Source: Sialis fuliginosa
Taxonomy: Eukaryota; Arthropoda; Insecta; Megaloptera; Sialidae
Direction of reading: 5' to 3'
DNA length: 64,000 nucleotides
NCBI GenBank assembly: GCA_961205875.1
Contig: OY540818.1
Span: 11,816,761 to 11,880,760 of the forward strand
Made by a program: the position numbers and the translations under genes. The notes below the pieces were generated by a model. It worked only from the letters and a program-made list of their open reading frames with translations. It had not been told where the DNA came from and did no database searches. Of the stretch, positions 13,530 through 26,846 are shown one piece after another; positions within the stretch are counted from its first letter, which is position 1; each line of letters begins with the position of its first letter.

Positions 13530-13640
13530 TATTATGTCTGTCTGTCTCTCTGTTTGTCACAGTTTTCTAACTATACTAAACCGTTTGATGTGGAAAACTG
13601 AAATTTGGTATAATTATAGTAAATAGTGGACCAATAAAAA
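13530..13640 (+). mobile_element. RTE-type fragment with TGTCTGTCTG motif
   Basis: TATGTCTGTCTGTCTCTCTG followed by TTGTCACAGTTTTC, ACTAAACCGTTTGATGTGG and GAAATTTGGTATAATTATAG is the familiar middle block of RTE-derived short repeats. Another weak piece is near 16015-16110 (AACTACTGAATCGATTTTGA). Confidence 0.4.
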
Positions 13641-13687
13641 AAATTTGAGTTATTACCAATTTTTTTTTTCAAAAGATTTAAATAGTA

Positions 13688-13823
13688 TACAAGTCTTGAG
13701 GCTTCCGCGGTGATCTTGATATGAATTTTGACTTCTGAGTGTAAACCGCGTCGATTTTGTCGTGTTATCGGCCGATAATACCGCGAAATTGACGCGACTT
13801 ACACCCAGAAGCCAAGATCCATT
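13688..13823. repeat. Second copy of the GCTTCCGCGG foldback repeat
   Basis: It shares CTTGAGGCTTCCGCGGTGAT and the CCGCGTCGATTTTGTCGTG block with 49132-49376. It folds on itself through CTTCTGAGTGTAAACCGCG and its inverse ending CACCCAGAAG. The inner hairpin core of the other copy is missing here. Confidence 0.5.
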
Positions 13824-16341
13824 TAAACAGTATGTAAATGTTTTGTTATTGTAAAAATCTTCGCTTGACAAAAAAAATCGTACATAAAGACAGAAAAATT
13901 TGATTTTTTTTAGGAATATGCATAATGATGCCGAGATCTTACGTAGGTATTTAGAAAAAAAAAAAATATATAATATAAAAAATAAAAATAATAAATACAT
14001 AAATTGCTAATAATCGCACAGTTTCAAATTGGTTCTTAATATTACTAAAAATAATACAATCGAAAAAATTTAAAAAAACTATACGGTACGAGACACTGGT
14101 CTGCGAGACTCGATAGTCTGGATCGACCCTAATTTTCTTTATAGCACATTAATTACATAAATAATAGAGCACCAGCATTACCATAGATGGCGTGTTAAAT
14201 TTAGAATAAATTAAGATGAAGTTGTAATAAGAGAAATATAAAAACTGGACATATGTTACAGTGCATTTAAAAAGCCATTATAATGAAATATAAACATGTC
14301 ATAGTTTATTATTGGTTGAGTTATTTGTTTAGCTTTTCGTGAATAATTAGAATATAATTACCTATAATACAAATGAAAAATGTATGAACATGAAAACCGT
14401 AATTATGTATGATTTCAATGTACGATAATAATAGTTTTTATTGTAAATGATAGTAATTAAGAATAATATATAATTGTTGAAGTTGACTCCCTTGTAAATG
14501 AATAGAAATAATTTATTGTTAATATGATTTAGGTTTTTTTTGTCATTCAATTAGCAAAATTGTCATAGCATTGTATTAAATTGTTACAAAAAATAAGATC
14601 CTTTCTCTACTAGCGAAGAATTTAAAATTGGTGGTGACCATGTTTCCCTTATGAAATTTTCATGGAAGTGATATACATATAATATAAATATATTCTGTAA
14701 TTCTGTAATTTTTACTGTATTTTCTAATATTTTACTAAATAAAGATGTAATCCAATTAACGAAGCCGCCGTTTTAAAAACTCAACCAGTCGTATTTTATA
14801 TATATTTTAAATGTGAAACAGCCAATTTTCGGAATTGAATACATGTGTACTAGTTGTAATGGTCAGCGTTTTTTTCGCCGGTCGTTCGCGCACCAAAAAA
14901 TGTGCGTGAATGGCGGCTAAAAACCGCACGGCAAAATCCTCCCGTCTAATAAATAAATGGCGTGAAAAGAAAAATTAAATATTTCGTTCCCTGTCGCAGA
15001 TTAAGGGTTGCATTCGATCAAAAATACTTTAAATTCTCATTTTGTATTATAAAAATAGTTTTAACAACTAAAACTTTTAGTTAAGCTATAATAAAAAAAT
15101 AAACAATATTTTAAATGTTATTTTAAAGAAAACAGCCTGAGACGAAATGGCTTCAATTTGCACAATACAAGATCGAGACGAAACTGTCAATTGTAAAGTT
15201 CGTTTGCTTTTTTAAAACACTCTAACGATAAATAAGCCTTTTTTCTACGAAAAAACTTTCGTCTGTAGGTCATTGATTTATAACAAAAATAGAAAAAAAA
15301 TGTATTGTCAACACCGTGAACATGACACTTTTTTCTAAAAAAATAAATACACACACTTTATAACCACCTGTGTTTACACAGCAGATATTCCCGACTGGAA
15401 ATAATTTCACAAATACTTGTGACGTTTGGAATTAATCAGCGACATGAAACGAGAGCCTCATGTTTCTACAAACTATCAATCTAAAATTGTAAATAAACGG
15501 CGTTCAGTTGGTACACCTGCGCGCCCGCACTTCAATTATTCATCTCCACCCGCTCTGGCTGACAAAACGCGAACGTCGAGATATATAATTGGATATAATT
15601 GAAACCTCGCAACAACGTCTTGCAGATGCCACAGCTTTTGTATGCTATCTATGATACTTGATCATGACAATGTTTGCCAGGTGGAAATCGACATTCGCTT
15701 GCTATAAATGATGTAATGCATTTACAAAAGTACCAGATATATATTCAAATTATTTATAGTACTTTTGGTGACATTCCGACATCTACTTGGGGTACAACAG
15801 TTAATAGATTATTAAAAAAAAACTAATAAAATAATTATTCTTTTACATTTTTGCTTCCTCGTTATATCTAAAGGATAGGGGAAACTATGTGATCACTTCT
15901 GAAAGCAGAACGATTTTAAAATTTCCACTTGATTTTTTCGTTTCAAATCAAGACAAGCATTTTTATTTTTGTGTATCTATCAGTGCCTGGAATTCTCATA
16001 TAATATAATCTCGTATAAGTCATGAACTACTGAATCGATTTTGATTAAACGTAGTTTTAATGGTATCCCGAAATTGTTTTTTTTAATATCTCAAGATCGA
16101 CGCATGTAATGTGAAAATTTTACAGAATTAATAAATATTAAAATATTAATTTAAAAAAAAAAATATTTCTGGTTAACTAATACAAGTTACAAAAAATTGA
16201 ATGAAAAATAAATTACGTTCTCTATAATCTTTATTTTATTATTTTTTTCTATTATAAACCATTAGAAATATAATTTAAAAAGTATCAATTATTTCCCTAA
16301 ACTTTTTTTAGTGATAAATTAATAGAACATTAAATTATAGA

Positions 16342-16488
16342 CTTAAACTAAAAATATACACCTTAACCACAATAAACACAACAGACAGTCTAGAACTGTT
16401 AGGCTCGTGATGAGGACTGCTTGTGAAGTCGAAACACGTGTCTAGTGACATTGTTTAATGTGGTTAAGGTGTATATTTTTAATTTAAG
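16342..16488. repeat. 147-bp hairpin MITE
   Basis: Inverted arms of about 36 bp, CTTAAACTAAAAATATACAC and CTTAACCACAATAAA at the left, are matched by the inverse at 16453-16488. The centre holds GTGATGAGGACTGCTTGTGA followed by AGTCGAAAC, a hammerhead-like hairpin core discussed in the findings. Confidence 0.6.
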
Positions 16489-18243
16489 TGATTAAGAAAC
16501 CACAGTTTCTCCGTTTTTCCAGTATTAAATTATAGAACATTTCGCACCCTTTAAAAAATATTGAGGAAATATTTAATTACCCTTGTTTTTAGCACGGGGA
16601 TGGACTATTTTGTATTCTTTGTTATAATTCTACATACATATATTTCATATTTATTTATGGATTAAAGAGTTGAACGTATTAATACTATTATCTGTGTTAG
16701 CTTTGATTGTTGTGAACATAACCGTTTCACAAAACCTATTGAATATTGAAAATATTGTAAGCTGAAACCAATAATAAACCAATCCCAGAGTATAGTAAAA
16801 AATCTGTTTCTACAAATATAATAGGTACTTGAGAATATGGAATGTCGATGTCAATGGAATTTGAAGCTGGATTATATTTTATCATTTTTAAAGTAACGAA
16901 CAAACAAAACGAAAAATTATTATAATTGAAATGATTGCTACGAAACATTTTGAACCACAAATAAAGACCTCATCAAATTATTAAGAAAACAAAATAAATA
17001 AAAGGGAATATTTTTACGATATGATTACAATTTTATTATTATAATTAATAATTGGTATAACATCCTTTGAGTTCAATAACAAGGTAATATATTTCTCTTA
17101 ACATTTCATCATTAAGAACATTTCTTTGTGCACAAGACATTTTTCCTTTTTATAAACAAAAGAACGCTATTAGTACATCTTACATTATCTTTATTTTTGT
17201 ATCTTATAAAGAATTTTTTCACATTTCCTGAGCTTATAACAATAAAAACGAAAAATAGATATCTTAAAATTTAATTTTCATCGTGGGAAACAGCATACTT
17301 CCGGAAGTACCGACGCCATTTTTATTCTATATAGGTCGTCTTTTATAAATCTTGATCCTTTATTTTTTAAAACACATGCTCCTTTTATTTTTGATTTACA
17401 GGTTAGTCACCTTTTCATCATAAATAAATATATTCATGTTACAAAACTGATCAAATAATACGTATAAGGATATTTTATGTTTTATATATCATAATTATCT
17501 TCTTACAGTCCTTATTAATATATTTATCTTATTATACATATATGATGGAATAATAAACTGTTTATTCGCATTGTTCGACTTAGAACAGTTAATTTTATAG
17601 TTGATTATTATATATACACCTACCATGTCTTTCACTATATCATAATTGCTTATTGTTCTTTGCGATAGAACATATTGCAAATGACAATTTAGTTAAAATA
17701 AAAATAAATTGTATATTCTGAACAAGAAGCGTTAAATAATTATAAGATTTTTTCGTAAAATAGAGTTTTAAATTATTCTTATTTTGAAATATAACAAATC
17801 ATTTATTTTAATACAATTATTGTTTAAGATTAATATCAAGTTGTAAATTTTTACTATTTATTGATAATTCTTTAAAACCGAAAGTTTCGGCGGAACTTTC
17901 AACGAGATAAAAAAGATATCGTTTCGGCGTTCAGTGATTTGATTGGCACCAAAATCAATAATTCTTGAGTTTTCGCCGAGACGAACCTTTTGCAAAAAAA
18001 AAATTCAAATCGATGCATTTTTTAAATGTTATCGTGAACGAATAAAAAATTCTACAAACAGAAATCATTGTTCATTATATTTTTTTAAAAGTAGTACAAT
18101 AATAATCTAACAATACGATTTTTCGAACTCGATTTCCTTCAGAACATAGAATTGTAAAAATACATTTATAACTTGCGTATTATTTTTTCGATTATGAACG
18201 ATACATATATTTGTATAAATTTTATGCTAGCTTATATAACATT
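16489..18243. other. AT-rich stretch, nothing recognised
   Basis: Very AT-rich sequence with only short chance frames. A GC-richer spot at 17875-17990 (GTTTCGGCGGAACTTTC and nearby) has no frame. Confidence 0.4.
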
Positions 18244-18983
18244 TATACAGGCTGATTCAGCACTTGAGCAGTAAATTAAGAAAAATATTTTAAACAAAAA
18301 ACATGTGTCCGGAAATTTTTTGTAAGGGGGCTACAGCCCTCCAAAGATTTTATTAAAAATTAGTTTTTATTTAATATCTGGAGACCCCATTGTTCTAAAG
18401 TTATGAAATTTGATACAGGGTTTAGTATTAATAAGTGTTATCGATTTCCAGTATTGAGCACTTATAATTTAGATCAGGGCTGTATGGGGCCAGTGGGCCT
18501 ATCGATTTATATCTATTATTTTTTTGTTCTTAAATTTTTTCCCGAATTAGCCATTTGAATAAGATTGTATGGTACAAAATACACAAAAATATACTTTGCT
18601 CATTTATCATAGAATAAACCGTTTACGAGCAATATCGAGTCTTATTCAAATTTTTAACTCAGGAAAAAATTGAAGAACAAAAAATACTGGATAAAATTCG
18701 ACGGGCCTCCTGGGTCCATACAACCCTGGTCAAAATTACTATTGATTGATACTGGATATCGATAACACTTATTAATACTAAACCCTGTATCAAATTTCAT
18801 AACTATAGCACAATGGGTTCTCAAGATATTAAATAAAAACTAATTTTGAATAAAATCTTTGGAGGGCTGTAGCCCCCTCATGACAAATTTCCGGACACAT
18901 GTTTATATAATATTTTTTGCTTAAAATATTTTTCTCGATGTACCATTCAAGTTTGGTACGACAGTGCCGAATCACCTTGTATA
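18244..18983. mobile_element. Foldback element, family F, copy 2 (both ends present)
   Basis: The ends are TATACAGGCTGATTCAGCAC at the left and the inverse TATACAAGGTGATTCGGCAC at the right. The arms share ATCTTTGGAGGGCTGTAGCC and AATGGGTTCTCAAGATATTA with the matching arms of copy 1. The middle (about 18560-18660) has its own short inverted repeat TTGAATAAGA / TCTTATTCAA. Confidence 0.65.
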
Positions 18984-19439
18984 TGTATAAAATGTGTATG
19001 TATAAGATAAAGTAAATACGTGGGTGAATGTGTAACGTTTAGAAAGAGACGCGCTGCAGACTTCACGCGGGTTATCTGCCGCAGTGCGTGGGCGGTTTGA
19101 TTTCGGGAAAAATGAATTACTCGTACGCCGTCTCAATGCAAAGAAGATTAGACACAGATACTCTCGTACATACACACACCCATGCATACACAATACACCT
19201 ACACCTACATACCTATGAAGCACATATAAATAGTGCTGGCTTTGTGATTATAATACGTAAGGATTTAGTGGTTATATTTAATACAATTTAATATGTTTAA
19301 AGATTTGACGATTTTGAATGTATAGTTATATTTAATTTGAACATTTTGCATTGAATTATTTCAATAAAAACCGATCGATTGATTGGTTTAACCATTTAAT
19401 ATTTATACTATTTTACTAAAAAAAATTAGTTCGAAATTT

Positions 19440-19521
19440 TTCTTAAGACGCACCTGATGTATTTTTCTATTATTTCCATAAATGATAATTGATTAGGAAT
19501 CCCCCCGCGGGCACAGCTAGT
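19440..19521 (-). mobile_element. RTE-type fragment, minus strand
   Basis: On the minus strand it opens ACTAGCTGTGCCCGCGGG, the same start motif as 3065-3285. The remainder is diverged AT-rich sequence and the inner boundary is uncertain. Confidence 0.35.
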
Positions 19522-20042
19522 ATAATATATATAAAACTTATGAATAGCTCTCTTAAATTATCTCTCTACAATCAGCTCTGTATGAACACACACACACATA
19601 TACATATATGTATATATAGTAATATACACACTTTGTAACAGACATGTAGAAGCACGTAAGGTGTGCTTTTAGACGCTTGATTAGCGCACAGTCAGATATG
19701 TTAAGTGGCGGTTTTATCCACAATCTACGCCGTGTAATCTAGATGTAATAAAATGTTCATATTTTAATTTTCTATTATGTTCTGCATGTACGTACAGTAC
19801 TTACATAAATGCATGTATATTGTTATGTGTGGTATATATGTACATATCTGTGTTACATGCCTATGTATGCTTGAATGGATTGTAAACGTGTTAGTGTGTG
19901 TGTGCTATTTGTAAGTCTATTTTTAGATAGATACTAATGTGCTTTTTATATATACAGGTATGTGTGAAGTGTATTCATATTGTCATGATTTTGTTACATC
20001 TCTCGTATTTAAATTTCATAAGTAACTACTTTTGAAAACTGA

Positions 20043-20088
20043 ATCAGTGAATAATCACTGAACAAATCAGTGAATAGTCACTGAACAA
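20043..20088 (+). repeat. Two tandem 23-bp units, each holding a TCAGTGA palindrome
   Basis: Units ATCAGTGAATAATCACTGAA and ATCAGTGAATAGTCACTGAA, each followed by CAA, differ at one base. Each contains TCAGTGA and its inverse TCACTGA. Further single TCAGTGA or TCACTGA sites follow up to 20185. Confidence 0.6.
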
Positions 20089-20196
20089 ATCAATGGATTA
20101 TTGTTAATATGGCCAAAATCACGTGAGTATTAGTATATATAACTGATTTTCAGTGACTTTTACATTCACTGAAAGAATCAGTGGAATGTAAATGGT

Positions 20197-20262
20197 TGGG
20201 CGCGCCGTGAATTTTTCAAACGTGAGCGATTTTTAATTCCTGGAACGTGAACGTACGATACC
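20197..20262 (+). repeat. Fragment of the GGCGCG..CGTGAATTTTTC repeat
   Basis: GGGCGCGCCGTGAATTTTTC followed by AAACGTGAGCGATTTTTAAT parallels the start of the repeat at 30903-31071 read on its minus strand. It lies just after the TCAGTGA tandem block. Confidence 0.3.
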
Positions 20263-21456
20263 GCGAAATTAAATTTGTAAGAAATAATGAAAAATATCAA
20301 AATGATACATGAGAAAAAAACACTACTTTCATAATTTTAAAATTGTATTTTTCAGTCGTGGTTAATTTATAGATTTTGATGTAAAGAACACGACCCCCCC
20401 CCCCCTCCTTCTAAGAAGAGTGCATAATTTTAACAATGTTACCAAAAATCAGTTTTATGGAAATAACACTTTTAGGATAAAAGGGTATTATAAATCTTAA
20501 AGCTGATGAAATTTCGAAAAAAATGGTCTTTAGAAAAGTATGTATAATAATGTACATCATGAAGTAAGATTGAGTTTTATTTATTCTTTTTTTTTTAAAT
20601 TCCTCTTTTATAATACTAAGAAACAAAAATATTCCTGAAATCTTTAGTGATGATAATAAAAAAAGCTTTTTATTACATTTTAATTTAATTTAATTTCATA
20701 ATCAAAATTTTCTAAAATAATTTCAAAATTACGAGTATTAACATCAAATTCAACAAGTAAAATAAGTAAGTATTAAAAATATTATGTTCAACAAGTCGTT
20801 ATTCGTTAATGCACATCTTGAATTTTAACTGGGACATGAAATTGAATAAAACAAAAATATCATAGGTCGCTTTACTGCCCACGAGTAAACTACAGAATGA
20901 GCACCTCCGCATATATGAAAAATAAAAAGGTCACGAAAAAACAATATACGTTACCATTATACATTGATATTTTTCGTAAAATAGAATTTTTAATATATCC
21001 GCACTGTATTCCACATTCAAATGTAAAACAGAAGTGTGTTTTTACTCACATTTGTGAGCATCTTTTTGATTACATAGAATTCTTAAGGGGTTATATAGAT
21101 AGACCACTCTAAAATTGATTGTGACACAAGTATATTGTAGAAACAATTTATTTGTACATTTTATAAAAAAAAAATAACAACGCGTAGGTAGGTAGCGGTC
21201 GCCATCGTATTTCGCAGTAGCTCATGTATCATATTTTTACTGGAAATGTAATTTTCTAATTTATTTTTCTAATAATAGCCAATACTTACCTAGTTTGTAA
21301 AAATTAATAAATGTCCTATTTCTTTAATTATTATTTATTTGTAAAGTAATCAACATTTCTAATGATATTCGAGTTTCCCTTAAAAAATAAAAAATCATAT
21401 TTTATTTTACAATTTACTTTAAAATTACGCACAATATGTAGTACCACTATTTAATA

Positions 21457-21909
21457 TAAGGTACTGGCACCAGTCATGTTTTTACTTCTCTTTTGTAATT
21501 CTCTAAACTCGTTTTACTAATAAAACAAGTAACTCTTTATTTAATCAATTTAATTATCAAAGTCCGCAAATATTGTTTGTTTTTTAAATTATAGCTTTTT
21601 ATTTTGTTTGCATTTTTTCTCGAGTAATGGATAAAGTAAAACCAGTAATGAGCACGAAGTGATGGACACTTGCTAATGATAAATACTACGACACAAAAGA
21701 TATAAAAGAAAGAATCGTCATATTTGAAACAATGTAAAGCAATTATATGATAATATATATAATATAATAGGACAGTTAAATGTATATAGGTTAATATTCA
21801 GAAATGTTATTAATCAAATATCAACAAATATTTATAATTAATTGTCAGTACATTTAATAAAAAAATAGCCATTACTGGGGTCATATCCAAGATTGGTGCC
21901 AGTACCTTA
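21457..21909. mobile_element. 453-bp MITE with TAAGGTACTGGCACCA ends
   Basis: TAAGGTACTGGCACCA at the left is matched by the exact inverse TGGTGCCAGTACCTTA at the right. No clear target duplication. The centre contains GAGTAATGGATAAAGTAAAA, which recurs near 56575. Confidence 0.6.
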
Positions 21910-24028
21910 TCGTCAAATAAAAATGCATTTATGTACATTTGTACAATAATGTACTTACATATACGTATTTTATGACCTTGTATAATGAAGTATAAGTTCT
22001 AATTTTCTTTTGTATCCATTTGAGTGACTAATCGAATTAACGCACACTGTATTATGCTCGATTTTCATCTTTTAATTTTCCTTTATAGTTGGAGTCATAC
22101 CGCAGGGGAAATATTGTGTGACATAATATTAAAAGAGGTTTCGCTGTAATACAAAAGGCGTCAGAATTCTATTAGTATTGTTTATAATTTAAATTTACAT
22201 AAAATATTTAATTATGTTTACTACATAGAACATGTACTTCAATAGCGTCTTTGTAAAATATAAAGTCAAAAGATTCTTTGTTGATTTAATTTACAAAATC
22301 TTTCGTTAATTATAGTCACCTGAAAAATTATATTTTTCAGTTTTAATCATTAGGAAATTTTTACATTAATTTTATATTATGCATTTAAATATCTCAACAA
22401 TTTTATTATTTTTAAATATAGTTTCACTGAATAATATTTTAACTGATTAATATTTTGCCTGCCCTGATTATAAATAGAAATAAATTATATCTGCAGATGC
22501 TCGCGTACAAGGTACACAACTATGTAAACCTATTACTAATATTATAATTGGCATTTATATCAAACAATTTATCATGGAAAACTTAACCGTAACAACTTCA
22601 ATTTCCATAATCTAGAAAATATTTTTAGCAATTCGATTTAAAGTTTCAAGTCGTTCGATTGCTGGATTATTTTCAGGAAATGCAATACATATGTATTATA
22701 TTTACTTACCTACGTTGTAAATATGTACTCATGTATGATGTATATAAGTGTACTTATATAATATATAGCAGATATATGTACATACTTATATATGTAGTAT
22801 ATATAGCAGATATTAAAATTTTAAACTGTAGGTACAAAACAAAAAGGAGAAAAAGCCTTTATTTATTTAAATGGACTTATGTATGGTAAAATGTTTTTTT
22901 CAGAATTTGTTCAGCTGCGTTATGTTATTTATAGAGATTGGAAAAATACTTGTTATTTTCAATGAAATAGTTACTAGTTGAATTTTTTTTAAATAGTTTT
23001 TTTTTACGTTTTAATAATAATTAGTGCAAACGAAGCAGTAAAAAGTGCCCCAAATAGTTTAAAAATACTAAGGCAGTTACAAATAGTTGATTTCAAATTG
23101 TGTTCAATCAAATCAGTTTTCTGAAAACGGTGGAGATATGTAATAAAAATTACAATAAATGCATTTTTACGCAATAGTTGAAAAACTATTTTTTCAATCT
23201 CTAGTTATTTATGAATTTTATCAATCTAGTTTTTACTAATTGGTACTCTACAATAGGATTTTCGTTATATTTTCATGCGATCAAATATTTTATAACACCG
23301 GAGATTAAATTAAAATAATTTATTGAGAACTAAAGTTAATTATAAACGTTTTAATGAATTCTGGGTTTTTCGTTATACGATTAATACATTGATGCTTCTT
23401 ATAGGGTTTTTATATATTTTAAAATATTTTTAATCTAAAAAGTGATCCTTTTTCCGCGTGAGTTTTCCAAACGTGACCGAGTTTTCCATTACCTTAATCT
23501 AATAAAATGTTCAATAATTCAGTTTTCAGCCAATGTACCATGTGTAAAAACATCACAAAATTTTAATTTATAATGTATAAAATTTTATCTTTACAATTTT
23601 AGAAAAATGTGTTGAAAATTAAAGTAGGTAATTTAATTTCATTGTGAGAGATATCTACATGTAAATTAAAAAAAAAAAAAACAATTCTGGCTAGAAAAAC
23701 CTTCAACAAATGCATCTGTACATATAACTTTATTTATAACATAAATTATTTTAATACTTGGCTTGCTCCGTTCGCTTGGCTGTAAACATTTCTATTATGT
23801 TCCTTCTTCACATTATGTAAATGTATAAAATTAAAATAGAAACATAATATAACTGCAGCAATAATTCCAAGCATGCATTGGGGGGGACTCCCTTAAATGA
23901 AACCCACCAATTCATTTAAATATTTACGATATCTACATGTCTAAGTTCATTGCCTTTATTGATTGTCACAAAATTCATGTCTGGGTATCGTTAGTTTGAG
24001 TGACTTTGAAAAATGATAATTCTTCCAG
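21910..24028. other. AT-rich stretch, nothing recognised
   Basis: Low-complexity TATATGTACATAC tracts near 22680-22810 produce a spurious frame. No repeat with two ends was found. Confidence 0.4.
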
Positions 24029-24132
24029 GATCCCGTTTATCTTATCTCGTGGCTGGCACAGAACGGTATTGTCGCCCAAACTAAACTCAGCTACTCAGGA
24101 GCGGACGTGAAAATATTTGTAGGAATCGATGG
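24029..24132 (+). CDS. Orphan coding exon candidate, plus strand
   Basis: A 104-bp stretch is bounded by TTCTTCCAG at the 5' side and GG|GTAAT at the 3' side. Only one forward frame is open throughout. It reads DPVYLISWLAQNGI, then VAQTKLSYSGADVK, then IFVGID, and ends with two extra bases. GC content is close to half, far above the surroundings. The peptide is not low complexity and looks like a folded protein segment, but I do not recognise the family. No partner exon was found nearby, so it would belong to a host gene with very long introns. A relic of a dead gene is possible. Confidence 0.45.
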
Positions 24133-25589
24133 GTAATATTTTTTAAATTACTGTACGCTTGAAATTCATTTTTAAAGGAAAGGGTGATTCTAATTATTGA
24201 TTTATTTGATATCATTTTTTTTGTCGGGGGGGGGGGGGGGGTGTATTCCAGTTTTCGGGAGGCGTCATTTTTGAATTAAAAAAAAATTAAATTTTGCTGG
24301 TTTGGATATACATTTTGACATGTTACATGCTTTGATATAAAAAATTTTTTTGTAAAAAATAAAATCGTCGTTCTATGTAGTTCTATATGTCGCAATTTAA
24401 AAAATGGGAAAGGGGAAGGGGATATATTTTAAAGCATTGATAGAAAGAATGAGGTAGGTAGGATTATTTTAAAATGTCAAGAGTTTCCATCTCATGTAGA
24501 ATTATTTAAATGTCAGTACGTTTTTATACATTATAACGACCCTTGACGAAATATCTGAGGTATAAAATTGGTACGTACAATGAACCACCATTGTCAATAA
24601 TAAGAGTCAACTGTAATGTTGGGAAGTAGCTCATTATATATTTTTATTAACGTCTTATACTTACTACTGTACTTTACTTCATTTTTGAACTACCGAAAAA
24701 TATTAAATTCTGTATTTAGATTAAGATCTATGAAATAGGGAGAAAAACAGGAAACTGAGTAGAATAGTACAGGTTTAGATCTTAAAATTTGCTAATGTTA
24801 TTTTCATTTTAATAGTTATTAAAGAATATTTTAACATATTAAGAGCTGTATAAAAAATTTTTTATATCAATATCTATGAATTACGAATAAAGTTCAGATC
24901 ATTGAGCAATAAAAAATTAAACTCAAATAAATGTCTCGAAACTTAATCAATTTAAACATAATTAAATAAGATATAAATTAAGTAGGTCACATAATTTCTC
25001 GATTTCTTTGTACAATCGTCCGTGCCGGCTGTTTCTTTTATCGTTTATTCCCTCTTGAGATTCGCGCGTCTGCCATCTGTTGTTCTATTGTTGAACTTTA
25101 TATAAACAACGAGCTGTGTATTACCATTGTCATGTGTCGTTCTATTTTATTTATCTTTCAGAGGTGGCTGTGCATCAATCATTTGCATTTCGTTGTTATC
25201 TATGTAATGACTTGGTATTTTGGATAGATCGCTATTTTTACAAATGTAAGACAAACGTGATTTATGCTAAATTTAGAGACACGCTACTATTGTAAATAAA
25301 AATATATGCATATGAACTTGTTTATTTAAAATATGTGTTTTTTTTCTAAAGTTGCATGTTATGATAGAAAATTGCATGCCGTTTTTATTTATTTTTTGTT
25401 GTGCTTTTTATTACTTTTGCATTATATTATTCATTTTATTTTAAAACTATGTATTTAATAAAAAGTTCATCTCTTTATATACATATAAATTTGTAGGCAA
25501 TGATCGTAGAAAGTAAATATTGTAATGTATATTTCAAAATCCGCTGAACTGATTTTTATGTGACTTTCAATACTAGAAATTTTAATACT
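24133..25589. other. Probable intron or intergenic DNA after the orphan exon
   Basis: Contains a 16-base G run at 24226 and a GC-richer patch at 25010-25200 with TTTATCTTTCAG at about 25161. A very short frame follows that acceptor-like site, too short to call. Confidence 0.3.
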
Positions 25590-25840
25590 CGGTATTATAA
25601 AGAATTTTCTCTAGAGTAAAAGCAAAACAATTAAATAAAAATGGCAGCTTACTTACAGCGCAATCAATTGCATGTAAAATCAGCGATCTAAAAGTAGTGG
25701 CTACAGATGTACAGTATAGAAGTATTAAATTATAATACATTTATTACCATTGCTTTAAATTCCAAGCAAATTCATAGCGTGTTGACAAGTCGCAGATAGC
25801 GTTTTTCTTACTTTTGCTCAAGGGCAAATTCTTTATAATT
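25590..25840. repeat. MITE with CGGTATTATAAAGAATTT ends
   Basis: The left end CGGTATTATAAAGAATTTTC..CTAGAGTAAAAGC is matched in inverse orientation by CTTTTGCTCAAGGGCAAATT..CTTTATAAT at the right. The terminal bases resemble family G. No coding sequence. Confidence 0.45.
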
Positions 25841-26846
25841 AAATCATACAATTTGAAATTTTTAGGTTAGATATCATAATATTACTCTATTTATTCACGT
25901 ACAGAGATTTCATTTGCATTATTATATATGTGTCAAGGAGATCTGACCACCTTTGATAAAACAAGTAGTAGGTAATTTGAGCAGATGGCGCAAAAGATTT
26001 GCTCGAGTCCGACGCACCCGCTTGAGATTTATAAATTTTTTAAGTACTCGGTCCCGCGAATTTGAACCATTTTTCAAAATAGAAAAAAAACTATTTTTTG
26101 GTGGAAAATACAGCTATGAATGAGATTGGCTACTATAATTAACCATAAATCGAATTGCGCTGTCAAAATTCTTCTAGTTCTAAAAATTCATTAAAACTAA
26201 TTTATCAATGATGCATCAGCCTAAAAAGAAATAAAGATAACGGTCGCATTTCAAACTTCAACCGTCTTGTAATTTTAGACAAATATTTGAAAATATCATT
26301 TAGATCTTCCGATAAAGTAATAAATACTTTTTCTAATTGTCAAGCTCCAGGCATTGACAATATCTGGGAAAAGGAGATTCTGAAAATTTCCCTTCTTATT
26401 GTGATTTATATTTGAAGACGATTTTACGATTCATTATATTTTATAGCATAATTCTATGGCGTTCAAATAATGTACCATCCAATAAAACCATAAAAATTTT
26501 ATATGAAAATACGTTATCAATATGATCTTTATTATACTCTTAAGATATAAACTATAAAGTGATCTTCTTCGAAGATGTTTTACTGAAATAACATTTTACT
26601 TCAAATTTTTGTGCATTAGAAGGGAGTGTATAAAAATTATTATTATTTATATACATAAATGTATATCAATATAAAGTTGCGCTTAGATGTACCGATTTTG
26701 ACTACAATATTTTCTGTGTTATTATACATAATACTATTTACTATATGATTCTGAGAAAAGCATATCGTTTTATGTGACGTCAGTACTAAGTGCTACCATA
26801 AGTAAACAACAAGTATGAAATTGTTAGATTATTTTATAGGTATACC

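Larger units (their letters stand above)
12647..16341. other. Non-coding stretch with a possible promoter-like GC island
   Basis: Apart from the repeats listed separately, 14870-15010 and 15490-15610 are GC-richer. The second holds GGCGTTCAGTTGG, an arthropod initiator-like TCAGTT. No coding exon follows that I can support. Confidence 0.3.

Noticed and set aside
13653-14000. 115-codon minus-strand frame
   Set aside because: It overlaps the foldback repeat at 13688-13823 and is otherwise low-complexity phenylalanine/lysine-rich sequence.
15490-15610. Promoter with TCAGTT initiator
   Set aside because: It has a single short motif only, with no coding exon downstream; mentioned only within the stretch description.
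19088-19291. Plus-strand frame rich in His-Thr
   Set aside because: It translates a CA-rich simple repeat.
22659-22889. 76-codon frame
   Set aside because: It translates TATATGTACATAC low-complexity repeats.
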